Position numbers and translations under genes: made by a program. From the NCBI GenBank assembly GCA_964557005.1, contig CAZKYI010000002.1:434001-498000 (forward strand): DNA of 64,000 bases, in the 5' to 3' direction. Position 1 is the stretch's first letter; every line of letters begins with the position of its first letter. Of this stretch, positions 54,252 through 63,798 are shown in pieces. Source of the DNA: JBECKS01 sp964557005. Lineage in GTDB: Bacteria > Pseudomonadota > Gammaproteobacteria > Pseudomonadales > JBECKS01. The notes below the pieces were generated by a model. It saw nothing but the letters and a program-made list of their open reading frames with translations, did not search any database and had not been told where the DNA came from.

Positions 54252-56144
54252 ATGGCAAAAGCGAATTATACCGCCGATGAAATTGAAGTATTAAGCGGGC
54301 TTGATCCGGTTAAAAAACGCCCGGGCATGTACACCGATACCACGCGCCCAAACCATCTGGTTCAGGAAGTGGTCGATAACAGTGTTGATGAAGCACTGGC
54401 AGGCTATGCCAAAAAAATTGAAGTCACTTTGTATAAAGATGGCTCTGTTGAAGTGAGTGACGACGGCCGAGGCATGCCGGTAGATATTCACAAGGAAGAA
54501 GGTGTTTCGGGCGTGGAGCTGATTCTCACTCGTTTGCATGCGGGTGGAAAATTTTCAGGCAAGAATTATCAGTTTTCAGGCGGCTTGCACGGCGTGGGTG
54601 TGTCGGTGGTGAATGCGCTTTCGAGTGTGCTGGAAGTGACGATTCATCGTGATGGTGGTGTATATCGCATGGGCTTCAAGCAGGGTGATAAAGCCACGCC
54701 ATTGAAAAAAATCGATGATTGCAATAAACGCAAAACGGGCACCAGCGTGCGTTTTTTGCCTGAGAAAAAATATTTTGATTCACCTAAAATTTCTGCGCCA
54801 CGTTTAAAACATTTGCTCAAGGCCAAGGCAGTGTTGTGCCCCGGGCTGGAAATTGTGTTTAACGATAAAATCGTTGACGAAAGTATTACGTGGTTATACC
54901 AGGATGGTTTGGCTGATTATCTCACTGAAACCACTCAGGGCTTTGAAGTGCTGCCCGCCGAGCCGTTTATTGGCAGTTTCAGCACTGAAGAAGAAGCAGT
55001 CGACTGGGCAGTGCAATGGCTGCCCGAAGGGGGTGAAGGTGCTGCAACAGAAAGTTATGTGAATCTGATTCCCACCGTGCAAGGTGGCACGCATGTGAAT
55101 GGCTTGCGTGCAGGTTTGTTGGAGGCGATTCGTGAATTCTGTGAGTTCAGAAATCTGGTGCCAAAAGGTGTGAAAATTGCGCCCGATGATGTGTGGGAAA
55201 AATGTGCCTACATTCTTTCTCTCAAAATGATGGATCCGCAGTTTTCAGGGCAAACCAAGGAAAAACTCTCATCACGTCAGGCGGTACCTTTTATTTCTGG
55301 CGTAGTTAAGGATTCCTTTAGTCTTTGGTTGAATCAACACACCGATGCAGGTGAAGCGATTGCCGAACTGGTGATTAACAATGCCACCAAACGTCTGAAA
55401 GCCAGCAAAAAAGTTGAGCGAAAAAAAATCACCAGCGGCCCTGCCTTGCCAGGTAAATTGGCGGATTGCAGCAGTCAGGATACCAGTCGCACCGAATTGT
55501 TTCTGGTTGAAGGGGATTCAGCGGGTGGTTCTGCCAAACAGGCAAGAAATCGTGAGTATCAGGCGATCATGCCTTTGCGTGGAAAAATCCTGAATACCTG
55601 GGAAGTGGATTCCAATGAAATTCTGGCATCACAGGAAGTGCATGACATTGCCATTGCAATCGGGGTTGATCCGAACTCCAGCGATTTATCAGGCTTGCGC
55701 TATGACAAGGTGTGTATTCTCGCCGATGCAGATTCCGATGGTTTACATATTGCCACTTTGTTATGTGCCTTGTTTGTAAAACATTTTCGCGCACTGGTTC
55801 GCGAAGGGCATATTTACGTAGCAATGCCGCCGCTGTATCGCATCGATATTGGTCAGGAAGTTTTTTACGCCCTCGATGAAGATGAAAAGCAAGGTGTGCT
55901 TGCGCGTCTGGAAGCAGAAAAAAAACGCGGCAAGATTGATGTGCAGCGTTTCAAGGGCTTGGGTGAAATGAATCCCATACAGTTGCGTGAAACCACCATG
56001 GCCGAAGATACACGTCGGCTGGTACAACTGGTGATTGATGACGAACAGGTGCTCGATGAATCGATGGATATGTTGCTCGCGAAAAAACGCGCGGCGGATC
56101 GTCGGGTCTGGATTGAACAAAATGGTCACACTGCCGAAGTCTAG
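54252..56144 (+). CDS. parE: DNA topoisomerase IV subunit B
   Basis: GHKL ATPase subunit of topoisomerase IV, which unlinks daughter chromosomes. MAKANYTADEIEVLSGLDPVKKRPGMYTD; ATP site with EVVDNSVDEALAGYA and GGLHGVGVSVVNALS; TOPRIM with LVEGDSAGGSAKQARNREYQAIMPLRGKILNTWEV and DADSDGLHIATLL. 630 residues. The ATG at 54252 is preferred over a TTG three codons earlier; AGGA is upstream. It is 30 bases from parC. Confidence 0.98.
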   Translation: MAKANYTADEIEVLSGLDPVKKRPGMYTDTTRPNHLVQEVVDNSVDEALAGYAKKIEVTLYKDGSVEVSDDGRGMPVDIHKEEGVSGVELILTRLHAGGKFSGKNYQFSGGLHGVGVSVVNALSSVLEVTIHRDGGVYRMGFKQGDKATPLKKIDDCNKRKTGTSVRFLPEKKYFDSPKISAPRLKHLLKAKAVLCPGLEIVFNDKIVDESITWLYQDGLADYLTETTQGFEVLPAEPFIGSFSTEEEAVDWAVQWLPEGGEGAATESYVNLIPTVQGGTHVNGLRAGLLEAIREFCEFRNLVPKGVKIAPDDVWEKCAYILSLKMMDPQFSGQTKEKLSSRQAVPFISGVVKDSFSLWLNQHTDAGEAIAELVINNATKRLKASKKVERKKITSGPALPGKLADCSSQDTSRTELFLVEGDSAGGSAKQARNREYQAIMPLRGKILNTWEVDSNEILASQEVHDIAIAIGVDPNSSDLSGLRYDKVCILADADSDGLHIATLLCALFVKHFRALVREGHIYVAMPPLYRIDIGQEVFYALDEDEKQGVLARLEAEKKRGKIDVQRFKGLGEMNPIQLRETTMAEDTRRLVQLVIDDEQVLDESMDMLLAKKRAADRRVWIEQNGHTAEV

Positions 56145-56174
56145 TTTGGCTGAAAAAATTTCTGAGGAAACACC

Positions 56175-58448
56175 ATGAGTGATTTAAGCAGCAGCTTTAA
56201 CAACATCGAAAAGAAATCGCTGAAAGACTACACCACCGATGCCTATCTGAATTATTCCATGTATGTGATTCTCGATAGAGCATTACCGCATGTGGGCGAT
56301 GGTTTGAAGCCGGTTCAGCGTCGTATTGTGTATGCAATGTCAGAACTGGGTTTGAAAAATTCAGCCAAGTATAAAAAATCTGCACGCACGGTGGGCGATG
56401 TGTTGGGCAAGTTTCACCCGCATGGCGATTCTGCCTGTTATGAAGCGATGGTGTTGATGGCGCAAACCTTTTCCTATCGTTATCCACTGGTAGAAGGGCA
56501 AGGCAACTGGGGTTCGATTGATGATCCGAAATCCTTTGCAGCGATGCGTTATACCGAAGCGAAGTTGTCAAAATATGCGGAAACCTTATTGACGGAACTG
56601 GGTCAGGGCACAGTTGAATGGCAGCCCAATTTCGATGGCACTCTGCAAGAACCAAAGCTGTTACCTGCACGCATGCCTAACTTGCTGCTCAATGGGACGA
56701 GCGGAATTGCGGTGGGTATGTCAACCGATATTCCTCCACATAATCTCAGAGAGATTGGCGCAGCCTGTATCCAGTTACTGGAAGAGCCCAAAACCAGCGT
56801 GAGAGAGTTGTGTGCGCTGGTGAAAGGCCCTGATTACCCGAGCGATGCAGAAATCATCACACCCGCCAGTGACATTATCGAGATGTATGAAACAGGCAGG
56901 GGTGCGCTCAAAATGCGCGCAGTGTATGAATTTGAAGACAGCGATATTGTGATTACCGCACTGCCTTATCAAACGTCAGGCGCCAAAGTGCTGGAGCAAA
57001 TTGCGCAGCAAATGCAGGCTAAAAAATTGCCGATGGTGGCGGATTTGCGTGATGAATCTGATCACGAAAATCCGATACGGCTGGTGATTGAACCACGTTC
57101 CAATCGCATCGACAGGGAAGCCTTGATGTTGCATTTGTTTGCAACCACCGATCTTGAAAAATCCTATCGCATCAACATGAATGTGATTGGCAACGACGGC
57201 AATCCGCAGGTAAAAAATCTTAAAACCATTTTGTCTGAATGGCTGGAATTCAGAACTGAAACTGTTACCAAACGCTTGCAGTTCCGTTTGGAAAAAGTGG
57301 AAGACCGTTTGCATCTTCTTGAAGGTTTTTTAATTGCTTTTTTGAATATCGATGAAGTGATTGCCATCATTCGTCACGAAGACAAACCCAAGCCCGTATT
57401 GATGGAGCGCTTTAATCTTTCAGACCGACAGGCTGAAGCCATTCTCGATTTGAAATTACGTCATCTGGCAAAACTGGAAGAAGAAAAAATTCAGGGCGAA
57501 CAAAAAGAACTCAGTGAAGAGCGCGACACGCTCGAAAAAACCCTCAATTCAAAAGCCAGAATGAAAAAACTGATTGCCAGCGAGATCAAGGAAGTGATTG
57601 AGGAATATGGAGATGAACGTCGTTCCATTCTGGTAGCACGCGCCGAAGCCAAGGCCATCAAGGAAGAAGATTTGGTATCGACCGATCCCGTTACTGTTGT
57701 GCTGTCTGAAAAAGGCTGGGTGCGTGCAGCAAAAGGTCATGATATTGATGGCGCCACTTTAAGTTACAAGGCGGGCGATCAACTGAAAATGGTGGCCTTG
57801 GGCAAAAGTAATCAGCTTGCGGTGTTTCTCGATTCCACAGGGCGAACCTATGCGCTGCCTTCACACACCTTGCCTTCGGCGAGAGGGCAGGGTGAGCCTT
57901 TGTCAGGCAAATTAAGCTGCCCGCCTGGAGCAACTTTTGAAGGCGTGATGATGGGGGCAGATAATCAAAAATATTTATTTAATTCGGATGCGGGTTATGG
58001 ATTCATTGTCGAATTAAAAGAGCTGGTGACCCGCAATAAAAACGGCAAGGCGGTGCTCAAGCTCTCTAAAAATGCCAAAGTATTACCACCTGTAAAATTA
58101 CCAGAGGGTAATAATATTCTGGTGGCTGCAATCAGTAGTGAGGGCAAACTGTTGTGCTTCCCTTTGAGTGAGTTGCCTGAACTGGCCAAAGGCAAGGGTA
58201 ACAAAATCATCAACATTCCTTCCGCCAAGGCAGCAGCGGGGGAAGAAGTGGTGGTTGCAACGGTACTGCTTGCTGAAAAAGATGAACTGATTATTCATGC
58301 AGGCAAACGACATCTTTCACTCAATCGCAAGGAGCTTGAACACTATGTGGGCGAGCGTGGTCGCAGAGGTATGAAATTGCCCAGAGGTTTGCAAAAAGTG
58401 GATCGGGTAGAAGTGAATCAGGCGAATACACAAAAAGAGTTGGTATAA
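56175..58448 (+). CDS. parC: DNA topoisomerase IV subunit A
   Basis: Breakage-reunion subunit of topoisomerase IV. Family text KDYTTDAYLNYSMYVILDRALPHVGDGLKPVQRRIVYAM, catalytic Tyr in SFAAMRYTEAKLSKYAE, and the C-terminal propeller with the blade motifs. The quinolone region GKFHPHGDSACYEAMV keeps Ser and Glu at the positions equivalent to E. coli 80 and 84, that is, the sensitive wild-type state. 757 residues. It is directly joined to serB (TAAATG). Confidence 0.98.
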   Translation: MSDLSSSFNNIEKKSLKDYTTDAYLNYSMYVILDRALPHVGDGLKPVQRRIVYAMSELGLKNSAKYKKSARTVGDVLGKFHPHGDSACYEAMVLMAQTFSYRYPLVEGQGNWGSIDDPKSFAAMRYTEAKLSKYAETLLTELGQGTVEWQPNFDGTLQEPKLLPARMPNLLLNGTSGIAVGMSTDIPPHNLREIGAACIQLLEEPKTSVRELCALVKGPDYPSDAEIITPASDIIEMYETGRGALKMRAVYEFEDSDIVITALPYQTSGAKVLEQIAQQMQAKKLPMVADLRDESDHENPIRLVIEPRSNRIDREALMLHLFATTDLEKSYRINMNVIGNDGNPQVKNLKTILSEWLEFRTETVTKRLQFRLEKVEDRLHLLEGFLIAFLNIDEVIAIIRHEDKPKPVLMERFNLSDRQAEAILDLKLRHLAKLEEEKIQGEQKELSEERDTLEKTLNSKARMKKLIASEIKEVIEEYGDERRSILVARAEAKAIKEEDLVSTDPVTVVLSEKGWVRAAKGHDIDGATLSYKAGDQLKMVALGKSNQLAVFLDSTGRTYALPSHTLPSARGQGEPLSGKLSCPPGATFEGVMMGADNQKYLFNSDAGYGFIVELKELVTRNKNGKAVLKLSKNAKVLPPVKLPEGNNILVAAISSEGKLLCFPLSELPELAKGKGNKIINIPSAKAAAGEEVVVATVLLAEKDELIIHAGKRHLSLNRKELEHYVGERGRRGMKLPRGLQKVDRVEVNQANTQKELV

Positions 58449-59699
58449 ATGCAGCAGGTTTATTTAATCCAGATTAACGGGCGTGATCATCCCGGGCTTA
58501 CGCGGGACATCAGCGCCATATTTGCACAGTATCAAGCCGATGTGCTTGATATTGGCCAGTCGGTTATTCATAACACACTGGCGCTTGGGATATTGATTGG
58601 CATCGATTCAAACTATGAAATCGACCAGTTGATTGAAAAATTAAAAAATCATTTTTCATCAGCGCCGATTGAAGTTTCATGGAAAGCCATCAGCGCAGAA
58701 AAATATAACGACTGGGTGCAGGAACAAGGCAAAAATCGCTACATACTCACCTTGCTCAGTAAAAAAATGAGCGCCAGTAATCTGAACCGTGTGAGTGAAG
58801 TGGTGACGGCACATGGTTTGAACATTGAAACGATTACCCGTTTATCAGGTCGTGTGGCTTTACGGCAAGACAGTTCAGGCAACCAGAACAAGCATTCGGC
58901 AGAATGTATTGAGCTATCGATTCGCGGTGAGCCTGAAAATATTGACGAACTACGCAAACGGTTTTTGAGCATTTCCAGCGAACTGGAAATTGATATTGCA
59001 TTCCAGATGGATAGCGCTTTTCGTCGTAATCGCCGTCTGGTGGTGTTTGATATGGATTCCACCCTGATTGAAGCTGAAGTGATTGATGAATTGGCCAGAC
59101 ATGCAGGCGCAGGCGAGCAAGTGAGTGCCATCACAGAAAGTGCCATGCGTGGTGAAATGGATTTCAAGGAAAGTTTTTCCAAACGTCTGGGCTTGTTGCA
59201 GGGTTTGGACGAAAGTTGTTTAAAAGAAATCGCGGCCAATTTGCGTTTAACCGAAGGTGCGGAGCGTCTGATTTCAACACTGCGCGTGCTCGGTTACAAA
59301 ACCGCAATTATTTCAGGTGGTTTTGAATATTTCGGGCGTTATATTAAGGAAAAGCTGGGTATGGATTATGTGTTTGCTAATCAGCTTGAAATTATCGATG
59401 GCAAATTAAGTGGCAAGGTGTGTGGTGAAGTGGTGGATGCAGAAAAAAAAGCGCAACTGCTTCAAGCACTGGCAGAAAAAGAGCACATTGATTTGCAGCA
59501 AGTGATTGCGGTGGGTGATGGTGCGAATGATTTGAAAATGTTGAGTGTGGCAGGTTTGGGCATCGCATTTAGAGCCAAGCCTTTGGTGAAGGAAAGCGCC
59601 AAGCAATCCATCAGCACGTTTGGCCTTGATGGTATTCTGTATTTAATGGGAATTGCCGAAAAAGATATTGAGGAATTGTTAAAGGCAAAATCCTTGTAA
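58449..59699 (+). CDS. serB: Phosphoserine phosphatase
   Basis: Last enzyme of serine synthesis, dephosphorylating L-3-phosphoserine. Two ACT-like domains lie in residues 1-190 (MQQVYLIQINGRDHPGLTRDI, ILTLLSKKMSASNLNRVSEVV), followed by the HAD phosphatase with nucleophile Asp in VVFDMDSTLIEAEVIDELARHAG, TxG-like ISGGFEYF, and GDGANDLKMLSVAGLGIAF. 416 residues: the long two-ACT form found in pseudomonads. It starts directly after the parC stop and ends 10 bases from the fimX-like gene on the other strand. Confidence 0.97.
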   Translation: MQQVYLIQINGRDHPGLTRDISAIFAQYQADVLDIGQSVIHNTLALGILIGIDSNYEIDQLIEKLKNHFSSAPIEVSWKAISAEKYNDWVQEQGKNRYILTLLSKKMSASNLNRVSEVVTAHGLNIETITRLSGRVALRQDSSGNQNKHSAECIELSIRGEPENIDELRKRFLSISSELEIDIAFQMDSAFRRNRRLVVFDMDSTLIEAEVIDELARHAGAGEQVSAITESAMRGEMDFKESFSKRLGLLQGLDESCLKEIAANLRLTEGAERLISTLRVLGYKTAIISGGFEYFGRYIKEKLGMDYVFANQLEIIDGKLSGKVCGEVVDAEKKAQLLQALAEKEHIDLQQVIAVGDGANDLKMLSVAGLGIAFRAKPLVKESAKQSISTFGLDGILYLMGIAEKDIEELLKAKSL

Positions 59700-59709
59700 C
59701 ACTCAGGTT

Positions 59710-61788
59710 TTATTCCTCACCTGCAAAATTATAATCCATCTGTGGATGTGGCTCCTGGAAGTAGAAGCCTTGAATATAATCTGCACCCATTTGCCACACA
59801 CTTGAAAGCATGGAAGCACTTTCAATAAAAGGCACAATGATTTTCTTTTCGCGATCGTGAATGCCTGTAATTAAACCCGTAATCGCTTTTTTGTTTTCAG
59901 CATTATTCAAATCCTGAACAAAGGAATGATCAACCCGGAAATAATCAACATTGATATGTTGCACAATGTTGAATGGATTGAGCGAGCCGCCGAAATTCTT
60001 CACCGCAAATGCGCAATTTAATTTGTTGAGTTCCTTTACAAAGCTTGCAACTGAAGTTAAATGCGACAGCGCATCAGGTTCGGCAACCTGAAACACCAGA
60101 CTATTGCCAGGTAACTTCGCTGCCTTGAGTGCAGTTGCCAGCCATTGACCAAATTTTTCATCCAATACCGTGCGTGGCATCAGGTTGATAAACAGTTTGA
60201 TATTGCTGCCCGAAGCTCTTTTTGCTGCCAATGCCTTGACTGCCTGCAAGATAACCCATCGATCGATTTTCTCACCAATTTCATCGGTGGAAATGCCGTC
60301 GAGATAATCCTCCAGCGATATGGGTTTCTCTTCATCATCATGCAGGCGCATAAATACTTCATAGGATTGATCGGTTTCATCTTGCAAGTTGATGATGGGT
60401 TGATAAAGCACTTTCAGTTGGCCATTCTCCATTGCTTCCTGAAGTGTTTGATTGATATTGATATTCTGTGCAGTTTTCTTGATTGCCGCAGGTTGATAGG
60501 CATTCACCTCATTGCCTTGTTTGCCATTTTCGTAGGCAAGGTGACAGGCTTCATAGGCTTTGTTGAGAATAACATTACCATCAGTTGTGACTTCGTTGAT
60601 AAAGGCGATACCGATACTGACGGTTATTTGTACGGTACGCTTGTCTACTTCGAACATATGTTCAGAAATTTCGCGACGAATTTTTTCAGCATGCTCTTTG
60701 GCCTTATCAAAACCTTTGTCAAAATCAATCGCAGCAAATACTTCTGCACCAAAACGCGCGAGGATATTGGGTTCGGGAAAATAGGCTTGCAGTTTTTCGG
60801 CAATATTGCCTAATAAAATATCACTTTCGGCGACACCGACGGCTGCCTTGGTTTTGTTAAAATAATCAAGACGGATTTGATAAAGCGCATAGGTGCCATT
60901 TTCTTTCACTGCTTTTTCTACAGCGGCATCCAGTTTTCTTTCAAAAACATTCTGATTGGGCAGGCCGGTCACCATGTCCTGATTTTTGAGTGTTTCCAGT
61001 TGCGCTTTGAGCTCAGGGTCTTCAGCAGAAGCGGGAATCTTGATTTGCGTACAGACTTCACCATCGTATTCTGCTTTGGCAAGTACCAGAGTGATGCTTA
61101 ACTCATCACCATTTTGTTTCAAGCCCTTTAATTTGATTTCACGGATTTCTTCTTCACTTTCTTCTTTAATAAATTCCTTGAATTTATTTTTATCAGAAGG
61201 CGCAATCAAATCCATAATGGGCGTGACTTCAATATCTTCTTCATCATCAAAGGCGAACAGTTCGATGTAAGCCTGATTGGCATAAACGTGCATGCCATCA
61301 ATCACATAGGCAATCGCATCTTTGGAATGATCGAGCAGTTGGCTGGAACGTTTTTCTGTTTCCTTGATAGCGCGTTCTGCATCACGCATTTTTCTGCGAT
61401 TGGCAAGATTTTTGAGCTCACGCGCAACCACCAGTTGCAAACGCAGGGCATCACTTTGGGGAATCGCATCTTCTGCGCCTGTTTTCAGATAATCGTTGAC
61501 GGTATCGAGGTCTTCATCATCGAGTAGCACGACGACAGGTAAATCTTTTTCGAGTTTCTGAATTTGCAAAATGGCATCGTTTACATTCAGAAAATCTGTT
61601 TGCGGTCGAGCAACAAACATATCCCACGCCTTGGACTGGAGCAGTTCGGTGAAATCATCATCGACATTGATGTGGTGTGCGCGAGTGGCATGGCCTGCAT
61701 TGCGCAAACTGTTGATCATTTGTTCGGCCAGATCGGTCGATTCGTGGAGAATCAGCAAATGAAGTGTCGAGAGGGCAGATTGGCTCAT
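59710..61788 (-). CDS. fimX: FimX-like c-di-GMP receptor (degenerate GGDEF-EAL)
   Basis: Regulator of type IV pili. Order: a degenerate receiver-like N-terminus (LLILHESTDLAEQMINSL ... DLPVVVLLDDEDLD), a PAS domain near 150-250 (DHSKDAIAYVIDGMHVYANQAYIELF), a GGDEF domain whose signature is FGAEVF and a full-length EAL domain whose signature is EVF (YEVFMRL) with YFRVDHSFV later. Both active sites are altered, as in P. aeruginosa FimX (GDSIF and EVL, 691 residues), which binds c-di-GMP without making or breaking it. Here 692 residues. P. aeruginosa also has fimX beside serB, which supports the call. It implies twitching motility, although no pil genes are in the window. Confidence 0.88.
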   Translation of the reverse strand: MSQSALSTLHLLILHESTDLAEQMINSLRNAGHATRAHHINVDDDFTELLQSKAWDMFVARPQTDFLNVNDAILQIQKLEKDLPVVVLLDDEDLDTVNDYLKTGAEDAIPQSDALRLQLVVARELKNLANRRKMRDAERAIKETEKRSSQLLDHSKDAIAYVIDGMHVYANQAYIELFAFDDEEDIEVTPIMDLIAPSDKNKFKEFIKEESEEEIREIKLKGLKQNGDELSITLVLAKAEYDGEVCTQIKIPASAEDPELKAQLETLKNQDMVTGLPNQNVFERKLDAAVEKAVKENGTYALYQIRLDYFNKTKAAVGVAESDILLGNIAEKLQAYFPEPNILARFGAEVFAAIDFDKGFDKAKEHAEKIRREISEHMFEVDKRTVQITVSIGIAFINEVTTDGNVILNKAYEACHLAYENGKQGNEVNAYQPAAIKKTAQNININQTLQEAMENGQLKVLYQPIINLQDETDQSYEVFMRLHDDEEKPISLEDYLDGISTDEIGEKIDRWVILQAVKALAAKRASGSNIKLFINLMPRTVLDEKFGQWLATALKAAKLPGNSLVFQVAEPDALSHLTSVASFVKELNKLNCAFAVKNFGGSLNPFNIVQHINVDYFRVDHSFVQDLNNAENKKAITGLITGIHDREKKIIVPFIESASMLSSVWQMGADYIQGFYFQEPHPQMDYNFAGEE

Positions 61789-61853
61789 AGTTCACAGGTA
61801 AGGGAAATGGATTAAAAAATGCGGGGAAAACCGCAAATCAGTTTAATGGAGTC

Positions 61854-63638
61854 CTAAATACTCGTCCACAGCGAGTTAAATTCACTCTCGTCATCGATGC
61901 TTATGTCAGATTCCGCCGACTTCAGTTTTTCACCGAGCAGTTTGTATTCAAACTGGCTGAAACTGGCGGTTGCACCCACCTCTTTGAGTAATTGCAAGCG
62001 CAGCTCTTCTCCACCAACATTGAGCAGAACCTTGTAGCCTGTTTTAAAGGTGAGCTGTGGCGTAATCAGTGTGCTCGCCTGTTGAATCGATTTCAGCTCA
62101 GGCAAGCGAATGGCGCGCATGTATTCTGTGGTTGCACCATCTCGATGAATCACTTTGGCACCCACGGCTTCCGCATGCGGTGCGAGTAATTCCAGCCCCA
62201 GCCTGACGCTGGTGCTGCTGACTTTTTTCATCCAGCGCACCGCACCCACACTCCAGTTTTCCTGTTCTGCTTCTTTAATGCAGATGATTTCGCCAGTTTT
62301 TAATTGTGGTGGTGCAGCGCCATTCCATTGCAGGCAATAGCCGCCCGGGCTGGTATCAATCATGTCGCATTGGTAGGCGGGGAAAACATTGTGTGCCTTA
62401 ACGCGAATCAAATCTTTTTGGGAAGGTGTTGCCTTGGCGGTTGAGGCAACTGCATTTAAAGACCAGACATCGCCACCGCTTCTGATTTCATCACTGAAAC
62501 CATAATTGCGATTTCCGCTCGTACTCAGGAAGGGGTTGTCATCATCCTGCAACACCAGTAATTCATTACCGCCCATGAGCATTTTGCCAAAATCCTGGCC
62601 GTTGGAAATGAAGTGATGCACCGCACCCAGACCAAAGGCCAAAGAAATTTTGCCGCCAGTCTGGGTTCTTGCAAAAGCACGTTGGGAAGAAGCGCTCCAT
62701 GATTGAACCAAATGGCGCAGCAAGGAAGGTGCAAGCATTTTGATGTCAAGTCCCACACCCTCCACCTGATCGGGATTGATAATACGTGAGTTAACAATAT
62801 TCACCAGACGACTTAAATGCACATAGCGAATGTTGGTGCTGGTGGTATCGAGGTGGTCTTTATTCCATTGTGAATACAAGGCACCTTGATCACTTTTCAG
62901 GTCGACCACAAAAGGGGAGTTTTCATCTTTTTTGAATTCGCAGAATTCTGCCCAGATATTAAATGCCGCAGCGAGTTGAGCAATTTCGTTTTGTCTGAGC
63001 TGATTGGGTCTGGCGGTGCTGAGCAGCATGGTTTTGAAATAGCACTGTTCGATGCTGAGATTGCTGCGGGTGGCATCGTCCTGAACGCGCTCGGCGAGAA
63101 TGCCATAATAATCAGCGAGTGAATAAAGCTGGTGTATTTCCTGCCACAAACCAGTGGGTGGCGGGAAGTAGAGTTGAAAACAACGCAACAGATTACCCGA
63201 TAATTCGGTGAGTGCCCGATGGGTTGCCAGCGCACGCAGCTTTGCCGCTTCTGCCGTTTTAAGCTGCAAGGTTTCAAGCAGCACAATCTTGTAGCCAATG
63301 GCGAGATGATTCTGGAGTGCCTGTGCAAGGTTGGCCACCTTGCTTTCTTTATCATTCAGTACAATGGACTGGTTGAGGAAATGTTTGCCCAGAGATTTGC
63401 AAACGTAGTGAATCGAACTTCTTAATTCTTCAAGTAGCAGGAAACGGTTTTTAGGATCTGTTTTGAATCGGTTGAGTTCCTGAATAGCGCTATAGAGTTG
63501 CCTTGAACTCTCACCCACATTGACTTTGGGGAGCGAGCCTACCCAGGCATTCATTTTTTTGGGCACCGCTGCATCAAAAGTCAGGCTGATTAAATCCTGT
63601 TTTGGTACGCGAAGCCTGACAGTATTTTGGCTATCCAT
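61854..63638 (-). CDS. PilZ-domain-containing large protein (PA4958-like)
   Basis: 594-residue soluble protein. The first 370 residues are helical, with no catalytic motif recognised. The C-terminal third has a PilZ-like barrel: KDLIRVKAHNVFPAYQCDMIDTSPGGYCLQW, which contains the DxSxxG motif (DTSPGG) used for c-di-GMP binding, and SVGAVRWMKKVSSTSVRLGLELL. The usual upstream RxxxR is not clear. It sits next to fimX (65-base gap, same strand), and P. aeruginosa PA4958 lies in the same place. A role in c-di-GMP control of pili or surface behaviour is inferred. The ATG at 63638 is preferred over a longer start at 63665. Confidence 0.75.
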   Translation of the reverse strand: MDSQNTVRLRVPKQDLISLTFDAAVPKKMNAWVGSLPKVNVGESSRQLYSAIQELNRFKTDPKNRFLLLEELRSSIHYVCKSLGKHFLNQSIVLNDKESKVANLAQALQNHLAIGYKIVLLETLQLKTAEAAKLRALATHRALTELSGNLLRCFQLYFPPPTGLWQEIHQLYSLADYYGILAERVQDDATRSNLSIEQCYFKTMLLSTARPNQLRQNEIAQLAAAFNIWAEFCEFKKDENSPFVVDLKSDQGALYSQWNKDHLDTTSTNIRYVHLSRLVNIVNSRIINPDQVEGVGLDIKMLAPSLLRHLVQSWSASSQRAFARTQTGGKISLAFGLGAVHHFISNGQDFGKMLMGGNELLVLQDDDNPFLSTSGNRNYGFSDEIRSGGDVWSLNAVASTAKATPSQKDLIRVKAHNVFPAYQCDMIDTSPGGYCLQWNGAAPPQLKTGEIICIKEAEQENWSVGAVRWMKKVSSTSVRLGLELLAPHAEAVGAKVIHRDGATTEYMRAIRLPELKSIQQASTLITPQLTFKTGYKVLLNVGGEELRLQLLKEVGATASFSQFEYKLLGEKLKSAESDISIDDESEFNSLWTSI

Positions 63639-63798
63639 TTTTCTTTTTGTTTGACCAGAACCCAATGTTTAAAGTGTTTTAACATAAAACCAAGCTAAAC
63701 CATTGATTTTATGCCTTAAAAAGGTGCCCAAATCTATCACTTTTTAGCCAGAAGTGCGAGTACGCGGCTATTTTGTGAGGTGACGCTCAATTTGGTTT

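Noticed and set aside
59710..61788. Active diguanylate cyclase or phosphodiesterase
   Set aside because: The GGDEF signature reads FGAEVF and the EAL signature EVF, both lacking catalytic residues.
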